From contig DF239643.1 in NCBI GenBank assembly GCA_000507305.1, forward strand, positions 113,903-177,902: a stretch of DNA of 64,000 nt. Reading direction: 5' to 3'. A program made the translations under genes and the position numbers. This document shows, piece by piece, positions 44,570-55,328 of the stretch; the stretch's first letter is position 1, and each line of letters opens with the position of its first letter. The notes beneath the pieces were generated by a model, which was not told where the DNA came from, did no database searches, and saw only the letters and a program-made list of their open reading frames with translations. The stretch comes from Breviolum minutum Mf 1.05b.01. Its lineage: Eukaryota; Sar; Dinophyceae; Suessiales; Symbiodiniaceae.

Positions 44570-44750
44570 AGGATCATCAACACCACTTCCACCACCAATC
44601 AACGCCTCGCCAGCTGCATTCGCATCTACCTCGACAGAGTTCTCCACATCTTTCCGGACGCCGGCAAGGCCGCGAAGGCGGCGGACGAAGCAGGAGACCA
44701 ACAAGGTGCAGCCGGAAGTGAGAAAGACCGAGAGGATCACCTTAGGATTG
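44570..44750 (-). CDS. Candidate membrane exon
   Basis: After CTAAG|GTGATC the minus strand reads VILSVFLTSGCTLLVSCFVR, RLRGLAGVRKDVENSVEVDA, NAAGEALIGGGSGVDD. The first 20 residues look like a transmembrane helix followed by a basic stop-transfer. Codons end mostly in G/C. The plus strand is also open but less natural. Confidence 0.6.
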
Positions 44751-45339
44751 CACGAGTTCCAATGGATTTACCCTTAACACGGGGGGTCATATGATATTGC
44801 CGACCAACCCGAAACAATGCATTTATAAAGGAAATCCCTCAAAATGCGTTCTTTGATGAAAGACATGTCTTTTTTGGGGGGAGAAGCATCTTGAGTCATG
44901 AATGCTCTTTTTCCAGATCAACAGATTGAAGAAGAAAAAGTCTTTCTGAAATTTGATTCGCATCAACCACTCCCAAAAATGTGGTATATCGGTATATAAA
45001 TTAAATGGTCTAATTGGTATTACGGTGTCGCTGTAAACATGTCTATACTATACTTCTAGATTCTAGATCTTCTAGCATCAGGATCCCAACAAAACTATGG
45101 AGTCAAAAATCTCAAAGCCATTAGCCTCCTCCTAAGACCTCTTTCTTCATCCAAGTAATCCGAACTCTCATAAATCTTCCTCGCAAGACACCACCCCTGC
45201 CCGACTACCAGGCTGTACCTTTTTTAAGTGACCCTTTCAAAGGTTATCCGTGACCTTTAACTAGGGAATCAAAAAGGTCACTACAAGGTAGGCCGAGGTT
45301 ATACCCCCTATAAACAGCCTTATAAATGGGTAACACGAT

Positions 45340-45575
45340 TTGCCCACCTTGGTATGAATTGGTATTTTTGTTGCATTTTATCTTTGCCAAAATCCAAGGC
45401 TCAAAGGTCCAAAAACCCAGTTGGGAACTGGCCTCTTGCCACCAGCTACTGTTTTTCGCCCAAAAAGTCGGACAAGAACTGTTATAAAATTGACTGTTGG
45501 CTTCGAAGATCGATAAAGCACCTGGCAGCGGAAGCTTGTCAAATGGAGTTTGGAGTGACTTCTGGTTTGTAGGTG
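45340..45575 (-). CDS. Candidate exon, unidentified
   Basis: Minus strand reads KSLQTPFDKLPLPGALSIFE, ANSQFYNSSCPTFWAKNSSW, WQEASSQLGFWTFEPWILAK. Part of a longer open frame (45244-45762) whose ends look like intron. Aromatic-rich, secreted or carbohydrate-related in flavour, not identified. Confidence 0.6.
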
Positions 45576-46037
45576 TAATAGGTGGTAGGTAGGTAATCAC
45601 CAAAAGTTTCAGGTACATAAAATACAGGTATCCTGAACCTTTTTTTTGGCCATTTTGGGGGGGTGGGTTTTCCCTTGCATAAGTCTTACATACAGCGAAA
45701 AAAAAGGTGAGTACCTCCATTTTAGGTACCTGAAGTGTTTGTTGAAGGTAGCATATAATCACCCAATTGGAAGTAATATACCACTTATAAATTGGCTTCT
45801 GGAGGGTTACATGCTACCTCACCACCTATTAGGGAGTTGGAGTGGGGATATATTTTTCGTGTGGATTTTCCTTGTAAATGTGGGTGGACGGGTCATGAAG
45901 TGAAAGAACAAGTCTGGTTGTAAAGATTCTTGGTAACTTCAATTGACCATTGATCCGCACTCAGTTGCTCGGCTGCAATTGGCTGCGTATTATTCAACAT
46001 TGCGGGGTAATTAACTCATCACCCCTAGCTTTTGAAT

Positions 46038-46462
<425 letters not shown>

Positions 46463-46584
46463 ACTACTGCAGCACATGTTCATACATTTTCGAGGTATTG
46501 CAACGACACTGTTTTAATCAGGACTACTACTCCTGCTGCTGCTGCTGCAACTACTGCTACTACTGCTTCGCCAGCACCACCGCC

Positions 46585-46792
46585 ACCACTCCAACATGAG
46601 AAACCATGCCCTCGTCAGAGCTTACTTGATACCATGTCTCGTGTTGATGTCGTTGCACCTCATTTTATGATCCCTATGGAGGCCTACGCTGAGAGGGCTG
46701 CACATATGACAAATGACATCCCGATAGTTGGAGTAAGCAAAGTGTTAGAGCCTTTCCCCAAAACGTACTTCTCTTTACAGAAGCAGAACTAG
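46585..46792 (+). CDS. Candidate plus-strand 3' exon
   Basis: Downstream of the microsatellite the plus strand reads HEKPCPRQSLLDTMSRVDVV, APHFMIPMEAYAERAAHMTN, DIPIVGVSKVLEPFPKTYFS and ends LQKQN*. Convincing composition but on the strand opposite to nearly all other exons. It could be a plus-strand gene with a poly-Asn/Thr or poly-Gln tract, or part of a transposon-encoded protein. No family recognised. Confidence 0.5.
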
Positions 46793-47116
46793 CACCAACT
46801 ACTGTACTTGCGCCATGAGTTGAACATTCAAAATCATAAATGTCCATGTACAAACAACATTCCAAATATCCCAAAGTGCCGCTTTTGGATTCATTTCAAT
46901 AAAATCGACCTTCCTGGCGTATGCGTCTATCTCTGCAGTATATATGCACATACATTTATCTACTTGAAAAATATTCCCAATGAATATGATTACCGTTTGG
47001 AACCATCAGTTACAAATAATCATCCTGTCCTAATGCAGTACAGTAACTCGTTCCTACGAAGTCATGTACATTTGATCAGGACTCTTCCACAACAAACGCT
47101 GATGTTCCCGGCTCAC

Positions 47117-47233
47117 CTTCTTCTGCTTCTAACTTCAATTTCAAGGTGGCTTGCTCCACATTGCCGCAAGACAACAGCACGAAATGCCAATCACGTGTGG
47201 CTGTGCCTTGTAAAATGCGAATACCAAAAGTAC
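47117..47233 (-). CDS. Exon with clear splice sites, unidentified
   Basis: Between GACAG|GTACTT and GAAGAAG|GTGAGC (canonical donor) the minus strand reads TFGIRILQGTATRDWHFVLL, SCGNVEQATLKLKLEAEE. 117 bp, β-rich looking. Strong coding signal. Family not recognised. Confidence 0.75.
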
Positions 47234-47486
47234 CTGTCACACAGCATTGAGGTTTTTCTGATGTTTTTGTGGGTGCGGGGTTTCTGGGGCGTCCTTTCAC
47301 GTCCTTTCTGTGAGTGCCATCGTGATTTGTGCAAGTCCCGGAAATAAGTACCGTAAGTCAAATACATCAGAAACAAAAAAACAAGCCTCGTTATGCAAAA
47401 GACAATCAAAGTATTAAGTCCCCAAAAAAACTGAAAAAAACATTCTAGAACATATGTGAAATTCTTTTTTTGACATGACCTACCAA

Positions 47487-47548
47487 GTTCTTCCGGTTGT
47501 GACCCATTTGGGTTTTTGTTATCCGTGACCTGTTCAATTGTGATCTTT
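47487..47548 (-). CDS. Candidate exon next to an F8 element
   Basis: Reads KITIEQVTDNKNPNGSQPEE LG. It starts within a few bases of the F8 hairpin at 47549-47637, so the intron upstream may be largely F8. Confidence 0.45.
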
Positions 47549-47637
47549 CCCATATCATCCATGTATGGTATATTTCCCTACATTTACCATAAAAATCAAC
47601 CAAATGTAGGTAAATATACCATACATGGATGGTATGG
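47549..47637. repeat. MITE family F8, near-perfect palindrome
   Basis: CCATATCATCCATGTATGGT ... ACCATACATGGATGGTATGG. Almost complete self-complementarity around ATAAAAATCAACC. The best F8 copy. Confidence 0.95.
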
Positions 47638-47994
47638 GTTTTGTGACCTCCATTTGGGGGATCAATCCGGGTCACTGGGAACACCTCGTTCTGAACTCCA
47701 GGAAGCCATGCGTAAAAAAAAACACCCCAACAAAACGACCCATTTGAAAGCGAGGTTTTAATTCAGAAAAGTTAGGAGAAGCAAAACCCAAACAATCCAT
47801 GGGACTTAGGGCATCTATATGGCATATATACCTGCACGAAAACCCATAAAAAATGCTTACAGGTGAAACATGCAAACGACACATCCAAGGCATTCCATGA
47901 TCCCTGTCATCACCCGAATCAAGGCATCAAGGTGTTACGCCACGAAACGTCCAGGTGAACCATCCGTTAAACGCAATACAATAGTTCCCATGAC

Positions 47995-48085
47995 GGATCC
48001 ATGGGACGATTGGATGTTTACCTCCATGAATGGTGCATTTGTGCGGTAAATGACTAGGTAAACATATACCATCATCCCATGAATC
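47995..48085. repeat. MITE family F8, diverged
   Basis: ACGGATCCATGGGACGATTG ... ATCCCATGAATCCTATGG with inner GTTTACCTCCATGAATGGTG. Confidence 0.6.
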
Positions 48086-48114
48086 CTATGGAGTTTTGGT
48101 GTGGGTTTTCAATG

Positions 48115-48240
48115 CGAACTTCTGTCACACCTCTGTGGCCTCTGTCGTAATGGGACGTCAGTTGAAGATAAGATGAAGCAACCTGGCAGGACAACTTCAA
48201 CTTCAACATCCTTGTGCTCCAAAATGTGGCGAAAATCAAC
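48115..48240 (-). CDS. Candidate exon
   Basis: Minus reading HILEHKDVEVEVVLPGCFIL then SSTDVPLRQRPQRCDRSS. Good composition. Edges uncertain. Confidence 0.55.
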
Positions 48241-48429
48241 TAAAATCCCATGTTTTACCAAACTATTGGCTGATTTTTGTTTCAAGAAGGGAATTCAAAA
48301 ATGAATAAAAATGATGGAAACAAATCGAATCATCATATTGCTGCTATAGTCTATAGTGTTTTTTTTTGGATGCCGGTCACCCATGTGTTGAAAACTCACA
48401 GTTGGTTTAACTTCGAAAACCTGAAGTTT

Positions 48430-48545
48430 CTCCTCGCAAGAGCTACTATTCCATCTTCGACGGGCTTCACCCCAGACATCTGCTCGTCCATCATAGCCTG
48501 GTTGCGTGCTGACCCGTCACCCGTCGCGCCGAGGTGTGGGGATTT
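48430..48545 (-). CDS. Candidate exon
   Basis: Reads HLGATGDGSARNQAMMDEQM then SGVKPVEDGIVALARRNFR. GC-rich relative to its flanks. Helical. Not recognised. Confidence 0.65.
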
Positions 48546-48709
48546 ATGGGCGGGAAGGAAGGAACATGTGGTGAAATCCTAGAAATTGTGCAGGATTTTT
48601 TCCCTAAGGCCAATGGACCCTGAAATAAAAGTTTGAACGGCTTATTTTCCCTACTAAATATGTAATCCCAAAAAGTTTCAAGTCTAACCATTGACCAAAC
48701 AATATTTTA

Positions 48710-48857
48710 TTTGCTGGCACCAAAAAGAGTTGAAGATAACTTGAAAAAGATAGTAGCATTCCCCTGCAACAACCTGAAGAATTTCATCCAAACCTTCCCT
48801 TTTCCTATGCAAAAAGATATGCGAAAAAAGAATGCTTCCAACAAAATACTTCTGATG
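48710..48857 (-). CDS. Candidate exon abutting an F7 element
   Basis: Begins right after CCATCAG at the end of an F7 copy and reads KYFVGSILFSHIFLHRKREG, LDEILQVVAGECYYLFQVIF, NSFWCQ. The F7 terminus supplies the AG acceptor. Confidence 0.65.
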
Positions 48858-48952
48858 GAAGATATCCTGCACCAGTTGGTAGGTAGTTTATCCCATTATT
48901 CAGAGGGTTTTTTACATCCCAAGTGGTGCAGGATTTCTTTCATCCACATACC
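48858..48952. mobile_element. F7 MITE forming most of an intron
   Basis: GATGGAAGATATCCTGCACC ... GGTGCAGGATTTCTTTCATC lies between two open minus-strand exons about 100 bp apart. The outer TACTGT ends are lost or diverged (TTCTGATGG). Confidence 0.65.
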
Positions 48953-48959
48953 ACTCCGG

Positions 48960-49255
48960 CAACATCCACCACCCTGGCAGCATAAATCAACGGTGCCTGC
49001 CACGTAGACCTGTGCTTTGTGCAAAGGGACTTGGCCGTCCCACTCCACTCGTCCTTTCAACAAGGCCACTTCTGGATCTTCTCGGCTATGACCAAAACAA
49101 AAGCCACCCAGATGCCAGAAGCTGTCGGAATCTAATTGCACCTTGGTGTTCCAAAACAAATCAACCTCCCAGTTTTGGACGTCATTGGTTTTCCAGCAAA
49201 ATTTTATACACCCTACAACTAAAGGTGTGACTGTTACTGGTTGGGGTGTAGTTCC
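48960..49255 (-). CDS. Candidate long exon, unidentified protein
   Basis: Minus strand open for about 95 codons: DLGTTPQPVTVTPLVVGCIK, FCWKTNDVQNWEVDLFWNTK, VQLDSDSFWHLGGFCFGHSR, EDPEVALLKGRVEWDGQVPL, HKAQVYVAGTVDLCCQGGGC. Very convincing. The Cys and Trp content suggests an extracellular or lumenal β-rich domain. Neighbours 49.8-50.8 kb look like the same protein. Part of a short F3-like inverted repeat (49205-49250) overlaps the 5' edge. Confidence 0.75.
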
Positions 49256-49771
49256 AAGATCTATATACCACCTTTTTTTGGGGGGTAATCTGTTTCTACC
49301 CTCATAATTTTTCTCCAAAGGGAAACGTTGAAGGGGCTCCCAACCTTTCTTTTTGCCGTATATATATATATATCCCTTCATCCCTGGCTGGCTCTGTGCT
49401 CATGTCTCGCTTCCCCGACTCATATGTATATTCATTTCATTATATATATATATGATATGATTGGCGCAAATTTCCTGAGATTTTGCTTACTAACGATGCT
49501 TGGGAAAAAGGGTGCAAGTATCATCAATTCATCAAATATCCCATTAACTGGTGATTTAGAGTTGGTAGAATATTCAATCAAAAAACAGAACAAAGAAACA
49601 AAAAACCAAAGAAACAAACCAAGCAACCAAAACAAAACAAAACAAAACAAAACAAGCAACCAAAACAAAACAAACAAAACAAAGCAAACAAACCTACCTG
49701 GAGCAACAAAAAACATCCAAGAAAAAAAAAAGATGAAGAACACCCTCTACCAAGTTCTTTTGCTTTCACAA

Positions 49772-49920
49772 AGACACCTCCGCTTTCAGTTTGGGATTTA
49801 CCGCCCTGAAGACCTCCGCCCTTGCCATGACGGCCAACTCGAGGGCCGAAAGGATGGTGACCAGCTTCCAGGCCATGGCTGGGATGCAATCTGCTTGCGA
49901 ATCCCCAAATTCCGTGTGTT
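49772..49920 (-). CDS. Candidate exon
   Basis: Reads TEFGDSQADCIPAMAWKLVT, ILSALELAVMARAEVFRAVN, PKLKAE and ends GCGGAG|GTGTCT (GT donor). Helical. Strong coding signal. Confidence 0.7.
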
Positions 49921-50324
49921 TTTTTTTTTGAGTTTTTCCACCTCTTTTTGAGGATCCTTGAACCAAAAGATGGTTGGTTGAACTAATACCGGAAAAAAAA
50001 AACGAGAAGCACAGAGTCCAAAAAAGCACGTTGTTTTTTTTTTTGGGGGGGGGGGAAAGGGGAGGGGGTGTTGTTCTGAGTTTTTTGTTGGTGCTTCCCA
50101 TCCAAAAAGGAGACGTGGGTTTGCGAAAGGGTTGAAACTTTACTGAAATTATGTTCATCTCCCATATAGGATCCATGTACTGTATATACGGTATTCATTA
50201 TACGAAGCATCCTATATATGAGCATCCTATATATGAGGTTCAAGTACCTGAAAACTGTGTGGTTGAGGAAGACATTCTGAAGAAAAGATTCTGCTAATAC
50301 GTCATGGGATTCATGAAAGTTTAC

Positions 50325-50570
50325 AGCCCTGGGAAATGTTCAATAGTAATGACCAGTAAACCTAGCAACCCACAAAAAAAAACAAAAAACGCCCCAACAA
50401 CCCAGACAAATAGGTGCGTAGTCAACGACCCCTGGTTGGAGTAGATCAAGACCCTCCATTTTGTGAAAGGTGCCAAAGCCACACAAGCTGCAAAAGCCAC
50501 AGAAACGACAAAAAAGACTGGCAAACAGACAGAAACAACCAACAAAACATCGAAATCTCAAGAACATTCG
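50325..50570 (-). CDS. Candidate membrane exon, two hydrophobic segments
   Basis: Reads LLVVSVCLPVFFVVSVAFAA then CVALAPFTKWRVLIYSNQGS then LTTHLFVWVVGAFFVFFCGL LGLLVITI. Two predicted transmembrane helices with a short loop. An alternative Cys-rich frame on the same strand is less natural. Confidence 0.65.
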
Positions 50571-50659
50571 CTTCCAATTAGGATCACTAGGAGATAGATT
50601 GAGATAGTAGGAGGGTGCCTCTCATTAGGAGAGTAGGTAGATTGACTTGGTGATTTTTC

Positions 50660-50815
50660 CAAACAACTCACACCATTTTTTCTACCACAAAGGTCCAATC
50701 TCCCCAATGTCCTGCAAAGTCGCCATGCAAATCCTGGGTGGCTACTAGTAGCGACCATTCCGTCCCCCCAAATCTGTAAGACCAGTAAACAAAGCTACTC
50801 TTTCTCCCACAATCA
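50660..50815 (-). CDS. Candidate exon
   Basis: Reads KSSFVYWSYRFGGTEWSLLV, ATQDLHGDFAGHWGDWTFVV, EKM. Aromatic-rich, very protein-like. It probably precedes the membrane exon at 50325-50570. Confidence 0.75.
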
Positions 50816-51224
50816 TCATGGGAATTTAAGGTGAAACCAATGGTTAATAGTCCCTTAATAAGGCCGGCTATTTCTTGCGGGGGTAGCTTTGGGGGGAGTA
50901 CCAAAAAAATTCCCATGAAATCATGGTTCAGTGGAAAATTGCGGTATTTGAAAGGTAACGATCCTATTGGAAGGACCCATTTTTCACTGAACCATGACTA
51001 TGGGAGGAAGTGTAGGAAGGGAAATCTACCAAAATCATCAAAGGCCTAAATTGGATTAAATTGGAAGGTCCATGTGTGTGTGACGTTTTTGGGGAAAATA
51101 GGAAATATGAAAAAAAGTTTTAGAATTGATTGTGTGGGAGATTACGGTTAATTAAGTCAAAAAATGATTTCGATGGTTTCATCTTGCATTGTCGTCAACC
51201 CTTAATGATAATGGAACAGGATGT

Positions 51225-51351
51225 TACCCTTGAAAGCTCTTGCGACCCTGCTATACAGGTTCAAACCCTTCCATTCGAGGGTCCAAGGATTCTCTAAGGG
51301 ATACACCACCTGGAAAGTAGATGGGTGCAACTCCCATTGGTCTTGGTTTAT
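51225..51351 (-). CDS. Candidate exon
   Basis: After AAGTAAG|GGGCC the minus strand reads AIINQDQWELHPSTFQVVYP then LENPWTLEWKGLNLYSRVAR AFKGN. AG|G acceptor. Strong coding signal. Confidence 0.7.
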
Positions 51352-51426
51352 GATGGCCCCTTACTTTTCGCCAGTAAACTTGAGAGTGGCTAGCCATCTA
51401 CGTTCACTACGGTTAAATGTATATAT

Positions 51427-51520
51427 ATCCTCCTGGGAACAAACATATCCCATCCGAAGGCAGTTGGGAATATGGGTTTCCTTTTCCCATTGGTGGGATA
51501 TGTTAGTTCCCTGCAGGGTA
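51427..51520. repeat. MITE family F5
   Basis: ATCCTCCTGGGAACAAACAT ... ATATGTTAGTTCCCTGCAGG. In the intron between exons at 51.35 and 51.68 kb, adjacent to an F7 copy. Confidence 0.85.
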
Positions 51521-51538
51521 ACACCTCTTACCCTACCA

Positions 51539-51654
51539 TACTGTAGATGGCTGAAATCATGCACCAGTTGACAAACAAGTAGTTTATTCTATTGGTTTTA
51601 CCAGGGTTTTATACATCCCAGGTGTTGCTGCAGGAGTTCAGCCATCAAACAGTA
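51539..51654. repeat. MITE family F7
   Basis: TACTGTAGATGGCTGAAATC ... GAGTTCAGCCATCAAACAGTA, inner ATGCACCAGTTGACAAAC and TTTTATACATCCCAGG. Confidence 0.9.
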
Positions 51655-51679
51655 GGTCAGGATCGATCACCTCACTTCA

Positions 51680-51747
51680 TCTCTGTCCCAAACCTCGCCT
51701 CTGTTCTTCTAACTCGGCATCTTTGGCTCTGAGGACCTCTCAAAAGC
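51680..51747 (-). CDS. Candidate coiled-coil exon
   Basis: After TTGAGAG|GTCCTC the minus strand reads VLRAKDAELEEQRRGLGQR. Clear heptads, AG|G acceptor. Confidence 0.65.
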
Positions 51748-51929
51748 TGCAGATTTTTTGTTCACAGGGAAAAACGCCAATTGCCAATTGAAATTCCTAA
51801 GGATCCCGGTTTTAAAAGAACTATCTTGACACTTGACATCTATAGAATATAGGTATAATAATAGGCAAATCATATACCTACAATTTGCTACAATGAATAG
51901 ATGATATTTATGAAAACATAAAAACATAT

Positions 51930-52112
51930 ACCAGTCCTTTGAATCCAATTTTCGCGTAGTTTTGTTATGGTTTCAGCTGGGTAGATCCTTCCAAACAACC
52001 TTCCAAAGTCAGGGCCCTTGACCAAACCCACCTCCTCTTGCTCACGCTTGGTGCTTTCCAAGAGCATCTCTGCATGGAGCCTGCCTTCCTTGCAGCACAG
52101 CATGGTCAGCCA
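51930..52112 (-). CDS. Candidate helical exon
   Basis: Reads EGRLHAEMLLESTKREQEEV, GLVKGPDFGRLFGRIYPAET, ITKLRENWIQRTG. Charged helix followed by a compact segment. One of the most convincing exons. It may be part of a coiled-coil protein with 51.7, 55.1, 56.1 and 56.7 kb. Confidence 0.75.
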
Positions 52113-52171
52113 TGTAGGGGGAATTCTTACCTACAAATGCACTTTGCTACCCTTGAAAAATGATCAAAGCA

Positions 52172-52285
52172 CCTGTGCTTGCAACATTGGCTGAACATTG
52201 CTGGCTGCAAGAAAATGGGGATCCAGCATATCCATGCGTTCTACTGGTGCAGTTTCTTTTGCGAACAAAATCTGACAGTTGTGAA
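52172..52285 (-). CDS. Candidate exon
   Basis: Reads QILFAKETAPVERMDMLDPH then FLAASNVQPMLQA and ends GCACAG|GTGCTT. The plus strand is also open (LATLAEHCWLQENGDPAYPC), so strand choice rests on the GT donor and the local direction. Confidence 0.5.
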
Positions 52286-52677
52286 TGTCAGTCAACCAAG
52301 ATAAATTGTTTATTTCAATGTTGTAAATGTCTTGGAGATTTCTCCAGATTCTTCAGTCCCGATCTAGAAATAACAGCCTGTGAATTTAGACCATGGACAT
52401 TTCAACTGAAATCTTTTTGAAGGCACCTCACAAGTGAGGGAAAGGTTTCACCACTCCCTTCCCTCCAATGCTAACCCCCCCACAAAATAAGGGTGTGTTA
52501 CAGTAAGGAGTTGTTAAGCACGATCTTTCTGTTTCTGGTGTCATGAACAAAGGATTGGTTTACAAGTTTATGTACTTTTTTATGTTCGCCGAGTTTTCCT
52601 CATTCCGGAGTATATATGATCTTCACATGGAAAAACTACCAAAACAAAAATCCTAGATTCGGGTTTACACAAGTTCC

Positions 52678-52779
52678 CTAGGTGGTGGTTTCAACCCATC
52701 TGAAAAATATGCTCGTCAAATTGGATCATTTCCCCAAATAGGGATGAACATAAAAAATATTTGAGTTGCCACCACCCAG
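52678..52779. repeat. MITE family F1 (GAGTTGCC variant)
   Basis: CTAGGTGGTGGTTTCAACCC ... TTTGAGTTGCCACCACCCAG. Core TTGGATCATTTCCCCAAATA. Confidence 0.9.
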
Positions 52780-54116
52780 GATTCCCCCAATATCTACCCC
52801 GCAGAACTTCTTCTACTCCAACCCAACCTGGGCAGAGTCGTGATCTCTTATGCCATCCGTCTTACATCTGCCAAAATTCTTTTTTCCTCAGCTTTGATCA
52901 AGCTTGGTTAAGAGAAGGGTGGGCTAATAAGGGGTAGAAATCCCACAACACGGGGGTTATTTACCGGGAACAAAACACCAGAATCTAATATATGCCAATA
53001 TGACAGGAAGTTACCATGTCTACGTATGGAAAGAGTGAACTCCTGGTGCAGTTGAAGCAAGAGTGGTCGGGTTTTTTTTGACCCCCAAGCTGCACAACAC
53101 AGCCAAAACAACTATATGGATTCAGGGTGGGCATCTCAACACCTCTTCGTGGGTTAAAAAAAACACGTACTCCTAAACTAAAAGCTCCATAAATCTTAAG
53201 GTATCTCAGTACCATCTCCAGGTTACAACATAAGTTTTAGGGAGGGTCGTGGTTTCAGGTCAAATGCATTAAATTCCAAGAATCAGGACCCATGTTTGAC
53301 TCTATATAGATTGGTTGTTTTTTGTGAGGGCCGACGATGAACCAAGCTCTATTCCAAGCCAATGTAAGATCTGTGTTTGATTCAAATACAATCAACGTCA
53401 CATACATCACATTTCTTGTCTCTTCAATGTGATTTCCTAATAAAATGAAAATTCCTCAAAAAACAAATCCTGAACTAATTATTTCATATATACATGTTTA
53501 TAACTTTAACCGTGAATCATTTGAAACAACACCTGGTTTTCTTGCAAGCTATTTCAACAACAGCCACTTCCACCCACCCCAAACAAGACGACCACATCCC
53601 TGAAAATTAACATGGAAGCTGAAATCACCCCAAAATGAAATTCGGAAACTCATCTGGACCAAAGACCCCCATGTTTGGTTTTCCATGTTACCCTTTCCTT
53701 TTTAGGGTTTGGCCCATGTTGAGGGGCTTTGGCCGTTAGTTTTAGGGAGGGTGATAATAGTATTCTTGATTCTGACACCACCAAAAATTAGTCCCGGGGA
53801 CATTTTCAGTAATCTTAAAAGGAAATGATATCTGAACCAACCATCAATTTTCAGAAGGATGTGTTAGTTTTTTGGGGGAATCATTTTATGAGGGTAGTAT
53901 ATGCTGGTTTGAAATAATAAAAAAAACAAGACAACCCATTCGAAAAATATTAGTCAAACTGATCATTTCCCCAGGGATCCGGTGTGAAAATAAAACAAGG
54001 AACCATCCCCAACCCCACTTAGGGGACGAAAACTCACACCAGGGTTATTAACCACTTACAAGGTCCTGAGATGATCCTCCAAACAACTCCCCAACTAAAC
54101 AAGTCCCCAACCTCAA

Positions 54117-54219
54117 CACGTCTTAGCTGCACATAGACAGGCTTATAGGGTTACTACCCTTCATATAGGAAATGGTTGAGTAACCCTATAACCCTGGACC
54201 TATGCGCAGCCAAGACGTG
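54117..54219. repeat. Hairpin MITE, about 100 bp
   Basis: Arms ACACGTCTTAGCTGCACATA and TATGCGCAGCCAAGACGTG, inner TATAGGGTTACT and GAGTAACCCTATA. Single copy here. Confidence 0.85.
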
Positions 54220-54361
54220 CTTTCGATCCCCTTGAGTTCAAATTGGCACCTCCTTTCTCCACAACCGACGATGAGATTTCCCGTTCCAAGGTAGCCACCT
54301 CTGATGAAGAGATACAAACGAAGGGAATTTTGTTGGTACCTTAGGGGACTTGAGTCTATAA

Positions 54362-54464
54362 TGTCAGCTACTGGTTAATTGGTGGTCTGGGTTGGTGGTT
54401 TCATAAGGGGATCCTAAAAATTCAAACCACCAACCCAAGGCACCTTAATTAACAGCTAGTTGAA
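54362..54464. repeat. F9 hairpin MITE, second copy
   Basis: TGTCAGCTACTGGTTAATTG ... CCTTAATTAACAGCTAGTTG with GGTTGGTGGTTT inside, matching 11379-11517. Confidence 0.8.
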
Positions 54465-54689
54465 TAATGATAATTTCCTTGGGGGATACAAAAATATAAC
54501 TTCGAATCGAAGAAGACTTTTTTGGTAAGGTGAAGGGTTGTTGTTTTTTAATTTCATCTATGACGTGGTCGTTTTTTAGGAGGAATATTTTGCATTTTGT
54601 GGAAGAGATACTTTAAGATACCTTCAGTTTTTTTGGGTGGAGATCAGATCTTCTGCAGGATTTTCCCATTGTTACTATGGTAGGGAGAG

Positions 54690-54758
54690 TGTGTTGCTTC
54701 ATTCCGGGGAGTTGTGTGCCTTATCGAGTGCCATCTTCTGCGGGTCAGCTACAATGGA
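54690..54758 (-). CDS. Exon after the 76-bp F1 intron
   Basis: Begins at AGCTAG|TCC and reads SIVADPQKMALDKAHNSPE*. In phase with the exon at 54835-54965 (LSNAE-SIVADPQK). Confidence 0.55.
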
Positions 54759-54834
54759 CTAGCTGGTGGTCTCAACCCAATTGACAACTCTTTGTCAAAC
54801 AGGGATGAAGAAAAATATGTCTATTTGAGGCCAC
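54759..54834 (-). mobile_element. F1 MITE as a 76-bp GT-AG intron
   Basis: Minus strand begins GTGGCCTCAAATAGACATAT and ends GAGACCACCAGCTAG. Both ends coincide with F1 termini. Removing it joins two open exons in phase. Short for an intron, and almost entirely element. Confidence 0.65.
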
Positions 54835-54965
54835 CTCCGCATTACTTAAGGACGCGTATGTTGTGAAAGAGGCCCAAGAAGTGCTGTAGCAAACCTTTGA
54901 GGGCTTATCTTTCAAACCTGCGCCTTTTGATTTTGGCCAAACAAAAATGCGTTTATCTCTGAAAA
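54835..54965 (-). CDS. Exon before the 76-bp F1 intron
   Basis: Reads DKRIFVWPKSKGAGLKDKPS, KVCYSTSWASFTTYASLSNA E and ends GCGGAG|GTGG. Good composition. Confidence 0.65.
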
Positions 54966-55106
54966 AAAATGTCAACCATCCAATGATCCAATGGACTCCC
55001 TCTCCAATTTGCCTTTAAAAAAAAGCTTTTTTTGGGTTAGAAAAAAAACTCAACTTCTCCTCCAAGCACTGTCAACCATCTCCTCCAAGCACTGCCAACC
55101 CACCAA

Positions 55107-55198
55107 CCCACCAAGCACCTGTTCCTTGAGAACCAACTTCTCCGAGACGAATTTTGAGACTTGACTCTGGGATTTGTTGAGCTCATCTTCCAACCCTG
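55107..55198 (-). CDS. Candidate coiled-coil exon
   Basis: Reads GLEDELNKSQSQVSKFVSEK LVLKEQ in clean heptads, ending GAACAG|GTGCTT (GT donor). A short tandem CTCCAAGCACTG(T/C)CAACC repeat lies just downstream (55055-55100). Confidence 0.75.
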
Positions 55199-55279
55199 GT
55201 GAAAACGGTGAAAATCACCAAGAAAACGCAGTTTTCAAGTGGGAAGCATCATTGGTCGTTGGTTTAGGGGGTGGTATAA

Positions 55280-55328
55280 ATGTAACTTACACTTTCCATC
55301 TCTGGCCCTTGGGGTACCCCAATGATTT
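55280..55328 (-). CDS. Candidate short exon
   Basis: Minus reading CIIEIIGVPQGPEMES. The plus strand (HLWPLGYPNDFNDAG followed by GTGAG) is an equally good alternative. Confidence 0.35.

Larger units (their letters stand above)
52790..54680. other. Repeat-rich stretch with weak exon signals
   Basis: At 52990-53140 the minus strand has two open frames (PRRGVEMPTLNPYSCFGCVV or LQLHQEFTLSIRRHGNFLSY). Otherwise it holds F2/F3-like mosaics (53570-53880), a degenerate F1 (53905-54000), half an F4 (54000-54090), a hairpin (54117-54219) and F9 (54362-54464). Confidence 0.5.

Noticed and set aside
46808-47347. 179-codon plus-strand open frame
   Set aside because: Composition is irregular, and the minus strand has a better exon with clean splice sites at 47117-47233.
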